A DNA stretch of 64,000 bases from Schistosoma haematobium (taxonomy: Eukaryota; Platyhelminthes; Trematoda; Strigeidida; Schistosomatidae). The notes beneath the pieces are model-generated. The model saw only the letters and a list, made by a program, of their open reading frames with translations. It searched no databases and had not been told where the DNA came from. Positions 18,629 to 30,100 of this stretch are shown in pieces (position 1 is the stretch's first letter; each line of letters begins with the position of its first letter). Both the position numbers and the translations under genes were made by a program. Where the stretch lies: contig NC_067201.1 in assembly GCF_000699445.3 (NCBI RefSeq), forward strand, positions 17,973,501 through 18,037,500, in the 5' to 3' direction.

Positions 18629-19660
18629 AATGGTTGGTAGTACTCACAAATGTGAACAACCAAACTATTTGTTCCCTGTGGAGGAAGGAATGCAGTGTGA
18701 TGAATGCAAAAAGTGGTTCCATAAGATGTGCACCCGTTTAAGTCCCACCGCATACAAAAGATGTTTGAAGCCGAACTCATTTTGACTTTGCATGTTTTGC
18801 TGTGCGAATAATACAGGAGGCTATGTGCCTATTGGCTTTGGCCTGTAAGAAGAACGATGGCGCATGCGCTGATAACACGAGCACTGACAGTGACGAATGT
18901 GTCAATGTAGTGCGTGCTGTTACGAGACGCCTTAAACAACCGACTTTGACTGACGGAAAAGTGAAATCTCCGTTAACATTAACGAAGGAGGTAGTATCAC
19001 CTGACATCGACAGTGGTAACCATGCACCTCTAGTGTAAACTGAAGATCTCGATAACACCGTCACCGCTTCAAATAGTCCATGTCCTGATAGATGAAAAAT
19101 GGACTACAGTACGGAGAAAACGAAACGAAAAGAAGAAGGCTGTAGGCAGTATGCAGGTAGTTAGCAAGCCATTGGTGGACTCCCATTATGAGTCACAAAA
19201 TGCACTGCCAGAGTCTGATAGTAAGAGAGAAACACACCCTGACGTGACTGAGAAGGAGAATTTAATCTCATCGAATATTATTGTGAGCAAATTGCTGGAG
19301 TCAAACGACCCTGATCCCAAAACTAGACACGCGCATGATTTAGAGAAGCTGGGAGAATATATTCGTGGTATCTTACCAGATAACTCTAAAGGAGTTCAGG
19401 TCAAAAAACTGGTTAGAATACATAAGAGGACCGAGAACAACGTTGAACCCTGACCATGCAGACTCCTTAAGGTAATCCTAGGATCGGAGAAGCAACATGA
19501 TCTCCTGTTAAGCAGCGCTCGTAGTCACGACAATTCCGACATCCAAGTTAGACCTGATATGTCTCTTGAAGATAGAATAAAAAGGAAGAAAGCACTAGCT
19601 GATCTAGAAACCCGTCGACAAAGCGGTGAGGAAAATCTCCGGTTAGTGGGTTTTCGAAAA
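18629..19660 (+). pseudogene. CR1-like ORF1 remnant with PHD-like zinc finger
   Basis: From ATG 18629 the frame gives a PHD-like finger: EEGMQCDECKKWFHKMC and, past an in-frame stop near 18783, CMFC. One of the first zinc-ligand cysteines seems to be missing. Later pieces (18802-19038, 19151-19453 and the DNA up to 19660) give an acidic, Ser-rich region and then a block ILGSEKQHDLLL with RPDMSLEDRIKRKK. That block resembles the nucleic-acid-binding region of retrotransposon ORF1 proteins. At least three stops or frameshifts interrupt it. Confidence 0.65.
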
Positions 19661-19668
19661 GTCAGGTC

Positions 19669-20294
19669 TTGGAAGCGGATGCTACCAAGGCCTGTGTGGA
19701 TAGGCCGTTCTACCTAGGAGTTTTATATGCTAACGCTCGTGGTCTAAGAAATAAGTTCTATGAACCAGAAGAACTGGTGGAAAAATTAATGCCACTCATT
19801 GTAGCAGTGACAGAAACTTGGTTAGTCCATGACTTAGACATTACTCCAGAAATATCGGGTTACCATTACCTAAGGAGTGATAGACATAGATGTAGAAAAG
19901 GTGGCCTCCTTTTATATATACCCAATAATATAAATATCCGCTCCTTTGCTAGCGAATCCCATGACAGCGGTACTTGTGAAATCATTAGCTGTAAATTGGC
20001 TATCGGATGTATTACATGTATGCTCGGTGTCATCTATCGCAGCCTAATCTACTTAGCTGATGACTTTATTTTAGAGCACATTCAACTATGGAGTGCAAAT
20101 AATAGGTGCTTGATAATAGGAGACTTTAATGCACCTGATATTAGTTGGACTGAGATGACCACGGAAGGATCTATAAACGCCTTTGATAGCAGGTTCCTGA
20201 TAACAATAATGGAGCATGCGTTAGTGGAACATGTATCCAAACCCACACGTTTTGGTGCTAACCAAGGTTCTTCTCTGTTGTACTTGGTAATCAC
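19669..20294 (+). pseudogene. CR1-like ORF2 endonuclease segment
   Basis: The open frame contains YANARGLRNKF, AVTETWL (catalytic Glu of the APE-type endonuclease), GGLLLYIP, GVIYR and IIGDFNAPDISW. These are the ordered motifs of the CR1/Jockey endonuclease. The frame is cut at 20294 by the solo LTR and resumes after 20682 with the SDHAVL block, which holds the catalytic SDH. Confidence 0.8.
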
Positions 20295-20682
20295 TGTTAC
20301 GGGTGAACTGTAGACATTTGGTTGATTAAAACCATTTTATTGTACATCAATAATTTTACTGTGTTTTTGGATGTATTTGTTTTACTTAACCTTTGAACTT
20401 GTTTGTTTATATCATTATTTTCGGACATTTTGGTTTCTCTTTGTCATTGGTTTGGTATTTGGGAGTTTTTGCTCTGAGAACCTACAAAATTGGGGGTTTG
20501 TTTTGTAATTGTTATAATTATTGTTGTTAGAACGACATTTGGGTCGACTATTTGTAAATCGCGAATAAACTTTGGTACATAAATTGGAATTTGGTTCTAT
20601 TCTTAATTTGGGTTCGTGAATTGCAAATAGATCAACATACCGTACTTCAATAAAGGGAACGAGCAAAAACTTGGACGTGACA
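20295..20682. mobile_element. Solo LTR inserted in the CR1-like ORF2
   Basis: The 388-bp insert begins TGTTACG and ends CGTGACA (TG..CA ends, imperfect inverted repeat). It is flanked by the 5-bp duplication ATCAC at 20290-20294 and 20683-20687. Removing the insert and one ATCAC rejoins the endonuclease frame exactly. It has an AATAAA near 20563 and another near 20649. No internal retrovirus-like coding region is present, so it is a solo LTR left by recombination between LTRs. Orientation is not proven. Confidence 0.85.
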
Positions 20683-22620
20683 ATCACTCATGTGACTGAG
20701 GATATTATCAACCTAAATATTCTTTCACCGTTTGTGAACAGCGATCACGCTGTTTTGTCATTGACGTTTAGAACTAGGGACATGATATACGATCAGGTTA
20801 CACCTCGCCCAAATGTATGGAAAGCTAACATATCAGCCATTCAGGAATACACTGCTAAGACAGGTTGGTTTGTATATACTAGCTTATCAGTTGAAGAAGC
20901 ATGGTCTGTATCAAAAGGTAAGTTTAGTTTAGTTACGTCCTCGTTCATACCATACCTGGTACTGCGAAGACCGAATAACAGTCCACCATGGATAGCTAAA
21001 CCAGTCAGGAAACTTCTTAGAAGAAGGAAGAAGCACTGAGATATGTTCATTTCCACTGGCTTAGAACAATACAGGTCTAGTTATTGTGAGATTAGGAATG
21101 CCTGTAAAGCGTTAATAAGTAAGACTAGACGATCATATGAAAAACAATTGGTTAGGGATTCTAGATATAGTTCGAAACTGTTATTCACGTATATAAAAAG
21201 GCAAACTCAGAGAAGCAATGGAATTCCATCAATTTTGATACAAGAATATCCGTTAATCTTGGCAAGAAACGATACCGAAAAAGCTGAAGCTTTGTCGGAA
21301 TATTTCAGTAAAGTGTTTTCTATCGGTAATGAGGAACGACCAACGATTAATTGTGATCTCGGCGGCTCGCTGATAGACCCTGTAGTCATTGAGCAAGGTA
21401 CTGTTTTAAGGCTACTTCATCATCTCAAACCTGATAAGTCCAGTGGTCCCGATGATATTCATCCTAGGACTATGAAAGCCATATTAGATGTAATTGCTGA
21501 ACCATTAGCGAAACTGCTTGACATGTCCAGACTGCCCAGAGACTGGAAAAACGCTATAATAAGGCTGGGAGTAGGGATTTAGTTAGTGACTATAGGCCCG
21601 TTAGCTTAACTAGTGCAGTTGTGAAACTGATGGAGAAAATCATTCGGATAGCTGTTATAAACTATGTTGAGAAGCATAATCTTTTCTCCAGGGAACAACA
21701 TGGTTTTCGGAAAGCCCTATCATGATTGACAAATCTTCTCATTGCAAGAGAAGATTGGGCTGCTGCAAAAGATCAGAATATTCCTGTGGACATGATCTTC
21801 ATAGATCTAAGTAAGGCCTTCGATAAAGTTTCCCATTCTTGTCTTAAATTCAAACTGAAACGTTTTGGAATCCATTATACAGTCGTAGATTGGATAAGTA
21901 ACTTTCTCCATGACAGGAGACAAAGGGTAAGGGTTAATGGGGCTCTCTCGTCGTGAGTACCCGTAAAAAGTGGAGTTCCACAAGGTACAATCCTCGATCC
22001 TCTTCCCCTTTTACTTTATGTAAATGAATTACCAACTGTAGCAAAATCATCCGTTCTACTCTTCGCTGATTACATAAAGATTTGGAGACCCATACACAGT
22101 ATGTCGGATAGAATAGTATTACAGAATGATCTTAGCTCATTGGTGGCATGGTTGGACAGGAAGTCACTAGAAGTAAATCCTAATAAGAGTGTGGTGATGC
22201 AATTAAATAACTATGATGAGTCGTATCACTATACAATATAGGGATTCGTGCTATCCAAAGTAAGAAACTATAAAAAATTAGGAGTCATATTAAGCAGTGA
22301 TCTCAAAACCGCTAATCACTGTAAGGCTGCTGCTGCGAAAGGGTATAATGGTCTATTCGTAGGTCTTTCCAGTATTTAGATGATGAAATGTTTAGATTGT
22401 TATACCCTATTTATGTGCGACCACATTTAGAATATGGGATTCAAGCAGCGAATCCTTGTTTCAAATATGAAGCGGAGATGCTGGAAAGAGTCCAACGATG
22501 AGATATTAAGATGGTACAAGGTCTATCTGGCCTATCTTATGCAGACGGACTGAGACACCTCAACTTATTTCCGTTATCTTACCGTAGATTACGGGGTAAT
22601 CTGTTGCTGTTCTGCATCAC
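20683..22620 (+). pseudogene. CR1-like ORF2 reverse transcriptase segment
   Basis: After the LTR the frame gives SDHAVL, then a connector. RT blocks follow: LKPDKSSGPDDIHPR (near 21425-21470), PVSL-like and EQHGFRK (near 21698-21715), MIFIDLSKAFDKVSH (21793-21836), SGVPQG (near 21972) and LLFADY (near 22056-22073). The second catalytic Asp of the xADD box is Tyr, which is disabling. Stops fall at about 21580, 21723, 21954, 22240 and 22377. Confidence 0.8.
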
Positions 22621-22624
22621 AATA

Positions 22625-23870
22625 TAGTGTTCAACTTAGAAAAGGGTAAGAATTATGTTCGATGCGCTTTTCTGGACTATACTTCAGCTCTTGACTCTAT
22701 ACCAAGACAACGTTTAATTAACAAGTTAATCAGCGTCAACACTGGTAGCTGGGTAACCAACTGGCTATGTTCCTACCTCTCTGGAAGGGGATAGTACAAT
22801 GTATTTGGTGGAAAGTGTTCAGAGTCTCTACTGTCTCATGAAGGTGTACCACAAGGAACTGTTCTCTTACCTCTTCTTTTCTCTTTTTTCCTGCATGATC
22901 TGCCATCTTCCACAGAAAACACTTTTGTGAAATATGCGGATGATCTCACTGTATGTATGCCTATCTCTTCCTCTTTGCATCCCATAGAAATGAATGAGTT
23001 TGTCTCATATTGATTGTTAGTCTGTTGGTAATGGTCTCATACTCAACCCGTCTAAATGCCAAGCTGTTAACTTTAGCATGAGACACGAACGCCATCTAAA
23101 CATCACCTTGGGATCCCATAATGCTTGTTCCATCGGAGACTCTTTGATATACACAGTGTCGAAGGTCAATTATCTTGGTGTCACCTTTTCCTCTGATCTG
23201 TCTTGGTCTTCCCATGTTTTATTGTTATCAAAGGTTTTCCGTCTGACCTACTACGTAAAGAGATTGCATGCTCTTGGAATTACTCGTCTTTTACTCTTAC
23301 AATTTGTCAATTCTTGCATATTACCTATTATTTTTTACTGTTCTCCATTATTCTTTCCCGGGCTTTTGAGAAAAGACTTTGCTGTATTGCAGAGAGTGCT
23401 GAAGGCAGTTAGCAAGATGTGTGGTGAATCTTTCTAGGTCATAACTAATATGGTTGTGGATAGACATCTAAAATCATGCAAACTCCTGGCAGGTGTTATT
23501 TTATCAGACACTAGCCATCCCCTTCACTCTTATCTTTCTCCTTGTATATCTTCTGGTAGAACGAGACGTAATTACATTAAGATCAATGCACGCAAGCAAA
23601 AGTATAAATGTTCTATAATACCTTACCTAGCAAATTTACTCTGTGACGAACAGGTTGTTAGAGTTAACCTAGTCAATAACCTGCATTCTTAACATGTCTC
23701 TAATCTGAAAAGTTGTGCAGTTTTTCAGATTTTTTAAAACCTTTTTTTGTCTTCGTTTCTGTTTTTTGTGTGTAAGAAACTTGTTGAAATACCCTGTGCT
23801 GAGAATTTCTATATTGTACCAAAATGTAATATTGAATAAAGCCATTAATAATAAAAAAATTTAAAAAATA
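22625..23870 (+). mobile_element. 5'-truncated second non-LTR element (reverse transcriptase half)
   Basis: Starting near 22625 the sequence encodes an RT of another lineage: AFLDYTSALDSIPRQRL, then HEGVPQGT, then KYADDLTV (YADD at 22933-22944, intact), then NYLGVTFSSDLSW and a C-terminal domain to 23692. Stops occur at 22791 and 23014 and near 23437. The end is A-rich ('aataaagccattaataataaaaaaa', near 23834-23868), like an element 3' end. It follows the CR1-like copy without a gap. Confidence 0.75.
23078..23692 (+). pseudogene. Non-LTR reverse transcriptase thumb/C-terminal region
   Basis: Two open pieces (23078-23437 and 23450-23692), separated by one stop, encode the region after the YADD box: KVNYLGVTFSSDLSWSSH, then LPIIFYCSPLFFPGLLRKD, then a basic C-terminus (RTRRNYIKINARKQKYKCS). 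The order is that of Jockey/CR1-type RT C-termini. Confidence 0.7.
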
Positions 23871-26843
23871 CTTTTTAAACTTTTCTGTATGATTTTTAGC
23901 ATACAAAATAGGTTTAGTTAAAGAGCTAATTTCAATGTAATTTTAATATCGTAATTCAAATAGCTTTAAACAAATGCCTTTCTCGTATAACCGTATCAAA
24001 TTTAACCTAGTGATTACCGATAATATATATTATTATGGTGAAATTTATAGAACGAAAGAAATTTGTTGTCATCGTTACAAAAAATTCCGACTAATCGGCA
24101 AGGAAAGCTTTTACTCCAGCGATAGCCATTCTTAACGGTATATAATTGTGCTTAATTATTTAATATATGTAGAACATTATTTGGAAACAAAACAATAATT
24201 TTTATAAAGTGCTATGAAATTTCAAGTATCAGAATAAATTCACATGTTTGTTCAACGTTTTTTGTAAAATGAATTGTAAGAAACATAAATGAGACGTATG
24301 CAAGATAAGTGTCAACTTGACGAACATAAAAATAATGTAGTAATCATGACATTGATAAAAAAGTTTGAAGGTGCTAACAACAATTGCTCAACAGATGGGA
24401 AGCATCACCAAATGCTAGTAAAAGGTAATTTTCAAATGTCGAATATTAGGGGGATTAAATGATAGATTAAGCACAGTTCAGGCTTAAATAGGGGGATTGC
24501 TAGTCCATGAGGTGCATAGGTTTTCTATTCATACTTCATAGTAGTTCATCTATATTATCATGACTGGTTTTGAAGAGGAAGTACAATGATGCGCCTCGAA
24601 ATTGAGCTGTGGATTGACCTATATTTTGACAGCCAAACAAAGTAGTGCTTGAGGATGAGTTCACTGCATGGGATCAAAAGAATGCAAATAAAGAGTTTCT
24701 TCTTCTCAACATAACCTTATATTGTTTTTCTTTCAGTCGGCCTACGTTTAAAAGATAAGTAAAATATAACGTTTCTTTCCAATATTTTTCTTTTGGATCT
24801 TTGCTATAGTATCCCCTATATATCCTATATTTACGAAAGAGTATTCTTTAATCAACCATATGAACGCGTAAATTAATTTGCTAACAGAATTCATGTTCAA
24901 ACAATCATATAATAATATAAAGAAGTCAGTTGTATATGATAGTTGTCTCACATTCCAATTCATTAATTATAAAGTGGAAAATTACACAGTTTATGATCAA
25001 ATATGCATTATTGACATTTCGTCGTAATCGTGAATTAGATATCCATTCTTTTCTTTTCTCTATTTCTAAATAAACAATCATTTAACAGGAAGCATAAATA
25101 TATTTACTTTTTTTTCTTCTTTAAAAATATAAATTACACTTATCTGATTTTAATAATTCCAAATATTATCAATTAATAATTAAGGATTGATTATTTGAAC
25201 CATTGGATCATTTATCTATTTATTAAGTCTAATAGAATAGCATAAAAGAGAAATTATTAGTTTACTGTATTTTTGAAAAAAGAACAAAAATTAGGAAAAT
25301 AAAAATAACGATACTTTTCTTTTCAGTTATCAACAAACAAATGAATAATCCCCAACACTTTTATTTATGTTAATCAATGATTGTAGTTTGTGGCTTTGTA
25401 AACATGAGTCAATCTACCATGATTGTAATTGTCAGGGTTACAATAGAATTGAAAATTTACTAACACGAAAATAAGCTAACATGTGTGTGTTCATTATTTT
25501 AATGCATCTATTGAGTAACAGGTAGTATTGAAACACACTCTAAGCAGATAAACATATAAAATTTCTTAAAAGACTAAGGGACATTATATTAAATCATACT
25601 GTTTGACATGATGAATAGAATAAATAAGGATATAAATTGCATAGATAACAATGAATACTAAACTATAATAATAATATCATAGTTTTAATTTTAGTTGAGT
25701 ACGAATAGTTCTAAATGTACAAAAACCGAGTGCATGAGAACATATGTAAACATATATGCACAATATGTATTCGTGCGGAATTCAGTCATTGTGGTTACCA
25801 ATCAATATATAAATAACGATAACAAAATATGAAAAGATGGCAAGTGTTCGAATCAGTAACGAAGTAAAGTTTTAAACAAATGACATTGAGTTATACTATT
25901 GTACATGAGATTTGCCCAAACCAAAGTACATAAAGAAAACGGTTTCAAACATATCATCTAAGGTAATTATTATCAACTACAATATTTCGAACAAATTCAC
26001 CATTATTTATATCACATGGATACGGAGAAACATGGACTAAATGATAGAGAACGCCAATAATGAATTGATGAATGTTGTCGTTTCATTTAGTTCGACAAGT
26101 AAAAGAATCACAGTAAATTGATGTATTATACACAATGAGTAGAAGATCAACATTTATACTACTGTTGTTATAATGAAAAATACAAGATATTTAGAATGAA
26201 AGATAATCTACAAAATAGAAATCAGTAAGTGAAAATACAAAATATCAAGAGAATTACGTGGATAGTACTGGTAGATGAGAGGGGCAAGAATAATATTCAG
26301 AAGAGGAGGAAAATAAATGACAGGAAATAGAACGTAAAAATTTCATCATCAACAACAAAGACTAATAAGAAAATATCGATGAGTAAGATTCATTTCACTA
26401 CTAATAAGCGGATTGTTTTTTAATTGAGCACTCATTTACTACAAATAATAGTAAATTCATTAGGAAGAAATTCCTCCATGCATTTCTCATAAGCACTATA
26501 ACTATTTAATATTCTAAGTAAATACCATATCAAAATAGTGTGGGAAGAAAGATAATATAATTGGATTAAAGGATTCTTTTCTCTCTATCGTTGAAATATT
26601 ATACTTCTCTCTCTACCCATTTGCCCAGCTTTGTCTTCTGTGAGTGAGTTCCACATACGAATCGGTTTTATTCAACAGGGAGTAAAAGAATTTACAGATG
26701 TTGTATGTCATTAACACCGAAATCAATTAATATTGTTGTAATCCACAAGATATCACAATATGCTTGTGCAAAAACAATAAATGAGCATAATTTTCAGTAG
26801 AGTGTATACAGAAAAATAAATAGATAACAAAATAAACATGTTT
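23871..26843. other. Intergenic, very AT-rich, no gene seen
   Basis: About 3 kb separates the second RT fragment from the 3' end of the TBC gene. I see no coding exon. A segment near 24470-24700 is less AT-rich and may be a decayed repeat. Confidence 0.4.
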
Positions 26844-26849
26844 TTTATT
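26844..26849 (-). promoter_or_regulatory. Candidate polyadenylation signal of the TBC gene
   Basis: On the minus strand this reads AATAAA, about 137 bases after the stop codon at 26986. It is the first canonical hexamer beyond the stop. Position supports it, but such hexamers are frequent in this AT-rich DNA. Confidence 0.45.
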
Positions 26850-26985
26850 GGAGTATATATATAAGGAATGTTGTATAGTAAAGTAATTTATAAGACGTCA
26901 AATTGAATGTTTTCAGGATAATAACCCACATTACATTGTTGTTGAATTAACTATGTGACCATTTACCATTAAAGAACGGTACGGA

Positions 26986-27129
26986 TTAATTCGATGACTG
27001 AATTGTAATTACTTTTTTATTAACATCTTTAGAAACTGGTTTTGGATCAGGCATAATGATCTCAGTTGGTTTTATGATTATTTTTGACCTTGGTACTGAT
27101 GGTATACGACGTACATAGTCATTTATTGG
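26986..27129 (-). CDS. USP6NL: TBC gene terminal exon
   Basis: This is a 144-nt exon with acceptor TGTTTATTTAG, ending in TAA. It encodes [20 protein letters not shown] and a basic end, [14 protein letters not shown]. It is too short to match by similarity. I chose it because it is in phase, opens after a good acceptor and closes the frame. Confidence 0.72.
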   Translation of the reverse strand, partial: PINDYVRRIPSVPRSKIIIKPTEIIMPDPKPVSKDVNKKVITIQSSN

Positions 27130-30100
27130 CTAAATAAACAAAATAGGGAGAAAGTTATAGATGAGCTAAAATAAAACATTATGGAATGTGTACATAATAT
27201 TACAAGTTGACTTATCAAAAACACCTTAAAGAACATAATAAATTGAATGGTATCGAGGCTCCATATTGACAAAACGAAACGCTGCGAAATGTGTTGCCTT
27301 CTATTTCAATAACAACGAATCTGTCAATGTCAATAAGTACTTCATACAAATCACCATTTACTAAAATCGTGAATTACGATATCAGATAGTGGATGGTCAC
27401 ATAAAAGATTTTTATACATCTCAAAAAGTGTATGACTAGCACATTTTGTAAGTTAGTGATAGATCAACGCACAGCTTGGGAGAAGTGCACCTTAGTACAA
27501 TTTGTCATATCATATTAACACAAATAAATGAAATTAACATAATGAACAATTTTATTAGTAATAACGATAGCGAGAAAAACAGAGAATTGAGACAATCTCT
27601 TTCGAGAAGAAGTGAAAAGGTTTGTATGGGGGGATACTGGAAATTTAGATCTAGAGAGAAATATAGGGCGAGTGCACCTGTGCCACTGTGACCGACTCTC
27701 AGCCATGTCATTCAATATTTGCAACCACTGACCGCGGTTATCATGCGAATTACAACCAGGTAGTTTACATCCACCTACAAGGTTCAGACCAACAATCAGT
27801 GTCTTCATGGATTGATGGCGCGCATTGGTTCGGTCATTTTCAGCATTTTATAACAACATTGCTAAATGCTATAATAATTAATAGATCAAAAGGGATATTG
27901 TAGTTGTGACTATTAAATAGTTGTTTAAAAACAATTCTATCCGAACAAACATAGAGTAACAGACTAGAAAGTGAACCCTATTTTAGCACTTATTTTGTTC
28001 GAACAAATTTTTGAGTGGTGACAGATTAATATTATGATATTTGTTTAACACAAGTCACATTAACTAAATAAGTATCGGGTAAACGCTTGTATCCTGTTTG
28101 GTGATAATTAAAAATTAACAAAAAAACACAACGAAATTGGTTAAAATATACTCAACTAGCGAAAACGGGATTATACATGTTTTCTTTTCACATACAGAAC
28201 AGTTATCTGAGGGCAAAATTTATAAATATGATTAATATTATGCCTTTAAAAAAAATTAATTCGTAAATGTTATTATGGCATAGTAATTTTAGAGTATTTT
28301 GCACCGTATGAGTATGCCAAGTAATTCATAACTTTATATTCTTTCTGAGTATAATAAGTTCCGTTAATTTGATGATATTTAGTTGTGGTCTGAGAACAAT
28401 GGTCTGATATTCTATATTAATTTGAGGGAACTAAATACACCAACATGATTGGTTGATTATCGCTAAGGTGACAGTTTCTCCGTTCCGATTGGCTTATGAT
28501 TCATAGTTGAACTAGAATATTTTATATTAGAAAAAAAACATTTTACCATAGAAAATTGGCAATTACATAAACATACATGTTGGTAATAGCTTTTTCTAGA
28601 TATTACCATTTTATTTTGTATGCCAATTAGGTAGAAGTTTTCTAGGCTGTTGCGCAGTCTAGGTATTCCCCTATTGGATAGGTTATTAAGCTGTCAGACA
28701 AATCACCGTATACCAGTCAAGATATTCCTAATTGTAGTTTTCTGGTTGACCGAACCTGCTTAAGGTATTATGCTTTTGTAATGGTTAAATTACTACACAG
28801 AATCACATAAATATTTATAAGTATAATATGATGAAACAAATAGAAAGCATACTTACTTGTACTGATTCCAGATATGGTTTCTTCATGGAAACATTAAAAC
28901 GATAGTAACCATCTACACCGCTCTTATCATTTTTATCATATTGCGAGCGAATAATTTGAATTGATTTGGTTACTGGCGACAATGATGCTGATGATGAGGT
29001 AAGTACAGTTTGTGAACATTTTGTATCTTGTGATTCAGTTGATAAATTAGGACTGGTTGGAGAATAGATTGATGAATTTATGGGAAAATTAGAGTTAACA
29101 ACAGTTGGATAATTGGAATGATTAGGTATATTCCATTTGTTGGCTGTTGTTGACAATGAAGGAGGCATTAATGTTTCGTCTAATCTGGTTATTACACCAT
29201 CAACGGAAGAATTTATACCAGTGCTAGAATAATCACCTTTGTTAACTGTTTTTTGCTCAATTTTTAACGGAGACTTTTCACGTTTCTGCCATGGTTGTTC
29301 AAGACTTATCTCAGAACTAGTAGTTGATGAGCGACGATTCACATTGACTGATAAAATTTGTTCACTTGTCCACCGATTTATTCGTGATGACGGTGTCATT
29401 GATGAAGTTGTTAAAATGATGGGGATATCCGGTTTTTGTGTTATACCGCTACTATACCCTATAAAGTTTCAAAAGTAAGCAAATACAGAACAATTCAAAA
29501 TTATGAAGTAGTCTTACGCTAAAATCAATAAAAGTTCGGTGTACTCGACTTTCAATCATATTTGTGTGTGTGAAGTATTTATGTCACGTAGCAGCCATCT
29601 AAACTGAAGTATATGTATAAAGCTTGAATTGTTATCCAATAATTAATAGCCAAAGTTTTAAAAATTGAGCCATCGCCTTACTTTAGAATGAAACTTGGTT
29701 CGCCTAGGTATGTTTATTTATCGAATAATAAGTAAGAATTGATGTGGATTTCTATTCAGGGTATCCGTGTTATTCAGTTATTTCAATAGAAATATATGGA
29801 TCAATAATAAATTTCTATATTCATGAAATACGTGATCGAATAGCAAACTATTAAATAGTTTTGGTAATGAACTAGTTGGATTACTTAGTTTTGATAAAAT
29901 CGACGAATATATTTATGTGCTAGTGAACTTATGTCGAAATGGTTAAGTATTCAATGGCTTTCAGACACCTCATCTTTATTTTGAGTAGAACTCAGTTGTC
30001 AGCTAGTTCATTTAGTTTTTGAATTTTGCCCACATAGGATGAAGGAGAGGGTGATTTCGAACGGTAATTTAATTTTCATAAGTAATCTTCGTTCAGCTAA

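Larger units (their letters stand above)
18560..22620 (+). mobile_element. CR1-like non-LTR retrotransposon, decayed, interrupted by a solo LTR
   Basis: The order is typical of a CR1-clade element. ORF1 has a PHD-like zinc finger (18629 on). ORF2 has an endonuclease (19669-20294) and a reverse transcriptase (about 21040-22100), with C-terminal blocks such as RPHLEYGIQA near 22415-22445. A solo LTR splits the endonuclease at 20295-20682. Many stops and frameshifts are present. The RT catalytic box reads FADY (22062-22073) instead of xADD. The element ends abruptly near 22620, where a different reverse transcriptase begins. The 5' edge is uncertain. Confidence 0.8.
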
